Shown piece after piece: positions 61,170-64,000 of a stretch of 64,000 bases of DNA. The position numbers were made by a program, and so were the translations under genes. The DNA is from Acinetobacter sp. A47 (GTDB lineage Bacteria > Pseudomonadota > Gammaproteobacteria > Pseudomonadales > Moraxellaceae), in the NCBI RefSeq assembly GCF_000805455.1, contig NZ_JSUS01000032.1, forward strand, positions 372,001 to 436,000, in the 5' to 3' direction. How positions within the stretch are numbered: the stretch's first letter is position 1; every line of letters starts with the position of its first letter. The notes beneath the pieces were generated by a model. That model did no database searches. It was given only the letters and a program-made list of their open reading frames with translations, and was not told the origin of the DNA.

Positions 61170-61889
61170 ATGTCAGCATATACGATAATCTTTGCACCGA
61201 TCACCCAGTCAACCCGCTCGGAACAGGTGGTTGAACGCTTGGAGAATGCGATTATCTCAGGACTGCTTAAAAGTCAGGAGCAGCTTCCCAATGAGGCTGA
61301 CCTGGCGCGTTTAATGGGGGTTTCACCCATCACGGTGCGGGAGGCGCTCACAACCCTGAGGGTAAAAGGCCTGATTGATACACGACGTGGCCGGAATGGT
61401 GGAAGTTTTGTTTGTGAATTACCGGCTGAGCTACGTCTAAGCCTGCACCCTTTACGTCAGGCGTCCAGTGAATATCTGGCCGATCTCGGCGAGTTTCACA
61501 GTGCGATTTTATGCCATAGCGCCTATCTGGCCTCACAAAGAACCACCAAAGAAGAACTGGACAAGATTAGAGATTTGATTGAACAGTTTCATCAGGCAGG
61601 CGAAGCAGATCTGCGTGCCCAGCTGGATTTACGCTGTCTACTGACCCTGACCTCGTTTGCCCAATCGGCACGACTGGCCAATCAGGAACTGTCTATACAG
61701 GCCGAATGGGCACCACTCATTGCGGTTTTGTACCAAGATGATGTCTTTCACCAAGCAGTTGTAGATCAATACCATAAAATTTTGTCATCATTTATACAGG
61801 CAAATGAAGATGAAGCCGTTGTGCAGATGAGAAAAATCATCACCATGCAAACCGATCAAATGCTGCAATATAAGTTATCAATCCATTAA
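61170..61889 (+). CDS. GntR-family regulator, FadR subfamily
   Basis: The 239-residue protein has a GntR winged helix-turn-helix (residues about 15-85), with QLPNEADLARLMGVSPITVR and EALTTLRVKGLIDTRRGRNG as the diagnostic part. A helical FCD-type effector domain (about 100-230) follows, with Asp/His residues suitable for metal and small carboxylate binding. It lies directly after the dehydrogenase unit and probably represses it, binding the palindrome at 58832. It may equally control the Cache protein and permease. Confidence 0.85.
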   Translation: MSAYTIIFAPITQSTRSEQVVERLENAIISGLLKSQEQLPNEADLARLMGVSPITVREALTTLRVKGLIDTRRGRNGGSFVCELPAELRLSLHPLRQASSEYLADLGEFHSAILCHSAYLASQRTTKEELDKIRDLIEQFHQAGEADLRAQLDLRCLLTLTSFAQSARLANQELSIQAEWAPLIAVLYQDDVFHQAVVDQYHKILSSFIQANEDEAVVQMRKIITMQTDQMLQYKLSIH

Positions 61890-61955
61890 AACAAAAAATA
61901 AGGGATATCCCCAAGCATCTGGTCTTAAGAATATGGAATTTCAGGAGTTACAGGA

Positions 61956-62654
61956 ATGACCCAACCAACACCAATAGAAGAGCTTCAAACGCTGCTGGAA
62001 CAAGTCACTCAGGAGACCTCGTCTCTGGCAGCCTGTCTTGCAACCAAGACAGGTCAGATTCTGGCCAGAGATAAAACCGAACATATCAAGCTTTCTGCGA
62101 TACAACGCACGCAACTGCAACACGAAATCAAGGCCGCCCTGCAGCAGAGCCAGTATAGTCAGGGCATGGGCTTTGCCAGTTATAGTCCGGCAACCCAAGC
62201 CGAGCAGGAATACTGGACACTGGAGTGGTGGTATAAGAAAGAAAATCAGTTACAGCAAGCACAGCTGGAAAACTACCAGAATGCCCAACGCTTTCTGGAT
62301 TTCCGCACTTTTGAATGGTTCCAGCAACCTGCTACAAATAAACAGCCGTGCATTTATGGGCCTTATGTCGATTACATCTGTAATGGCGCTTATACCATTA
62401 CCATCGCTCATCCGGTGATGATCAATGATCAGTTTGTCGGGGTGATTGCCATTGATGTACTGGTTTCAGCGCTGGAAAAAGTATTGCTTCCTCAATTGAA
62501 AAAAATCAAGCAGAAAGCAGTCATTACCAATCGTATTGCCCGGGTCATTACCTCCAATGACATCAGTATCAGAACCGGCACACTCCTCAAGCACCTGACT
62601 AATCCCTCTTATAGTAACGTAACGGGTCAGTCGTTCCAGCTCGTGATGATCTAG
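61956..62654 (+). CDS. Soluble Cache-domain protein
   Basis: The 232-residue protein has no signal peptide or membrane segment. Residues about 115-175 (CIYGPYVDYICNGAYTITIA, then HPVMINDQFVGVIAIDVLV) match the sensor core of a Cache/PDC domain, which normally sits outside the membrane in chemoreceptors and histidine kinases. A helical N-terminal part is rich in Gln. No output domain is visible. It lies between a GntR regulator and an amino-acid-type permease. It may bind the transported amine or amino acid and act through a partner. Function is unknown. Confidence 0.78.
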   Translation: MTQPTPIEELQTLLEQVTQETSSLAACLATKTGQILARDKTEHIKLSAIQRTQLQHEIKAALQQSQYSQGMGFASYSPATQAEQEYWTLEWWYKKENQLQQAQLENYQNAQRFLDFRTFEWFQQPATNKQPCIYGPYVDYICNGAYTITIAHPVMINDQFVGVIAIDVLVSALEKVLLPQLKKIKQKAVITNRIARVITSNDISIRTGTLLKHLTNPSYSNVTGQSFQLVMI

Positions 62655-62802
62655 CGTTAAGCAGACCTCAATTCGGCTTTTAACGCCCCTTTTCCTGTAA
62701 ATCCCTCTCTTTGGCTTGCTAAAACAGGCCGGGGGATCTTTTGCCTAAAAATTACAAGTGCTTTTCCGGATAGAAAACTACAATAGAACAGGTTAAAACA
62801 AT

Positions 62803-64000
62803 ATGGAACCACAATCTGCTTCAACTTAAAAACTCTCATTATGGCAAGTGACTGTGATCGGCATTGCTTATATGACTCCCATGACGGTATTTGACACTTT
62901 TGGCATTGTTTCAGGTATTACCCAGGGACATGTGCCCTTGGCCTATCTATTGGCACTGTCTACCATGCTCCTGACCGCTTTTAGTTATGCACGCTTTAGT
63001 AAATATACTGAAAAAGCAGGTTCTGCCTATACCTATACCTATACCTATACCTATACCGCAGAAAGTATCGGGTCTAAAAGCGGCCTGTTCGTGGGTTGGT
63101 GTACACTACTTGATTATTTATTGCTGCCTTTAATTAATGTCTTGCTGGCAGCCATTTATTTAACCGCCCTCATCCCCAGTGTCCCCTACTGGTGCTGGGT
63201 CATTGTGACGACAGGTGTGGTAACGCTGGTCAATTGTTTCCGTATCCGCCTGCTTGCCAATCTCAGCCTGTTTTTCGTATTTGCCCCGATTATCCTGATG
63301 ATCATTTTTGTGTATCTGGTGATTCAGGGGATTGGAAGCAGACAAGGTTATGCATATGTACTGACCTTAAATCCTTTATGGCATGGTCAACAGGCGTTAT
63401 TGCCGCTGGTTGCAGGTGCTTCGGTACTGTGTTTTTCTTTTCTGGGTTTCGATGCGGTGACCACATTATCGAATGAAACCAGACAGCCGACCAAGACCAT
63501 TCCTCGAGCAGTCCTGCTGACCACACTTTTTGGCGGAATGATCTTCTTTACCGCATCCTGGTTCATTCAGCTGTATTATCCTACCAATGCGCGTTTCCAA
63601 CATCCGTCAGAAGCATTGCCAGAAATCGTACTTTATGTCGGCGGCGCACTATTTCAGTCAATTTTTTTATGTGGACAAATCATGAATACCCTTACTTCTG
63701 GCCTTGCCTCTCATGCCAGTGCGTCCCGCTTGCTCTATCTCATGGGTAAAGATAATATTTTCCCTCAAAAATATTTTGGAAACTTGCATGCTTCCCTAGG
63801 CACGCCATTTTTTTCTGTTCTGTTTGTTGGTGGCATTTGCCTGACTGCCATCTTTTTAAATCTGGCCCAATTGATCAGCCTGATTAGCTTTGGAGCACTG
63901 GTCGCCTTTACCGCTGTTAATTTTTCAGTCTTTGTCCGCTTTTACATCAGGGAAAAACAGCGTTCAGGATTTAAAAATAAATTCTTCAATCTTTTCTTAC
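62803..64000 (+). pseudogene. APC-family permease interrupted by an early stop; runs off window
   Basis: The plus frame from ATG 62803 reads MEPQSAST, then TAA at 62827-62829, then continues without a stop to the window edge as an amino-acid/polyamine permease: KLSLWQVTVIGIAYMTPMTV, FSKYTEKAGSAYTY, LGFDAVTTLSNETRQPTKTI and LASHASASRLLYLMGKDN are all family-typical. The usual sequence here would have a Leu codon where TAA stands (TTA to TAA is one change). Either the gene is broken, or translation restarts at GTG 62848/62854 or ATG 62872, losing the first residues before helix 1. The (TATACC)5 repeat lies in helix 2. Confidence 0.72.
63028..63057 (+). repeat. Hexanucleotide tandem repeat (TATACC)x5
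   Basis: Five perfect in-frame copies of TATACC encode alternating Tyr-Thr in the second helix of the permease. Relatives usually have one or two such pairs (GSAYTYT). Confidence 0.9.

Noticed and set aside
63028..63057. Repeat array resembling a CRISPR
   Set aside because: The repeat has 6-base units without spacers and is coding; it is a microsatellite.

Overview
The window looks like chromosome of an Acinetobacter species. The supporting signals are a divergent pobA/pobR pair, a bifunctional HAD phosphatase-mannitol-1-phosphate dehydrogenase of the Acinetobacter type, a short BlsA-like BLUF protein, a twelve-gene cluster with the gene order of the A. baumannii baumannoferrin locus (bfnA-L), AT-rich intergenic DNA, and many small proteins that look genus-specific. 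The species cannot be fixed from the sequence alone. I see no insertion sequence, tRNA, rRNA or CRISPR array.

Layout. Bases 1-4.4 kb hold the 5' part of metZ on the minus strand, a PHA-synthase-like hydrolase with a hydroxyacid dehydrogenase, an isochorismatase-family hydrolase, a BLUF photoreceptor, and a guanidinium exporter behind a guanidine-II (mini-ykkC) riboswitch. From 4.5 to 8.4 kb is a loose island of a phage-type lysozyme and very small unknown ORFs, with possible gene remnants. From 8.5 to 15.2 kb come a HIT protein, a porin, and a guanidinobutyrate cluster: LysR regulator, guanidinobutyrase GbuA, an MHS-family symporter and an NCS1 permease. From 15.3 to 18.7 kb are housekeeping or unknown genes and lpxB. 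From 18.9 to 21.0 kb is a DUF3649-PepSY-DUF3325 membrane operon of the iron-uptake type, followed by a TauE/SafE permease and a DAHP synthase.

From 23.6 to 31.7 kb are a His-rich DUF2946 protein, a TonB-dependent receptor, and the late steps of cobamide assembly (cobS, cobC, cobT, cobU). A MINPP-like phosphatase lipoprotein and a 2H phosphoesterase are interleaved with them. No corrin-ring genes are visible, so this portion fits salvage and remodelling. mtlD and an aromatic-acid-type MFS transporter follow.

From 35.8 to 51.0 kb is one long minus-strand cluster, read bfnA to bfnL from right to left. It contains three NIS synthetases, an N-monooxygenase, an MFS exporter, an FhuF-type reductase, an RraA-like protein, an IutA-clade receptor, a second DUF3649-PepSY-DUF3325 module and an IucB-like acyltransferase. 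Strong Fur-box matches lie at 51.09 kb and 36.44 kb, with a weaker one at 41.14 kb. A second IutA-clade receptor is divergent from bfnA.

From 53.8 to 64.0 kb are YbaK, a small protein flanked by a 19-bp direct repeat, an AarF/UbiB kinase-like protein, pobA/pobR, and a catabolic cluster: aldehyde dehydrogenase, double SnoaL-like protein, GntR regulator, soluble Cache-domain protein and an APC permease. The permease has an in-frame stop at codon 9 and a five-copy hexanucleotide repeat, and runs off the window. The most rewarding items are the riboswitch, the siderophore cluster with its two receptors and two PepSY modules, the nested inverted repeats at 21.05-21.18 kb, and the interrupted permease.
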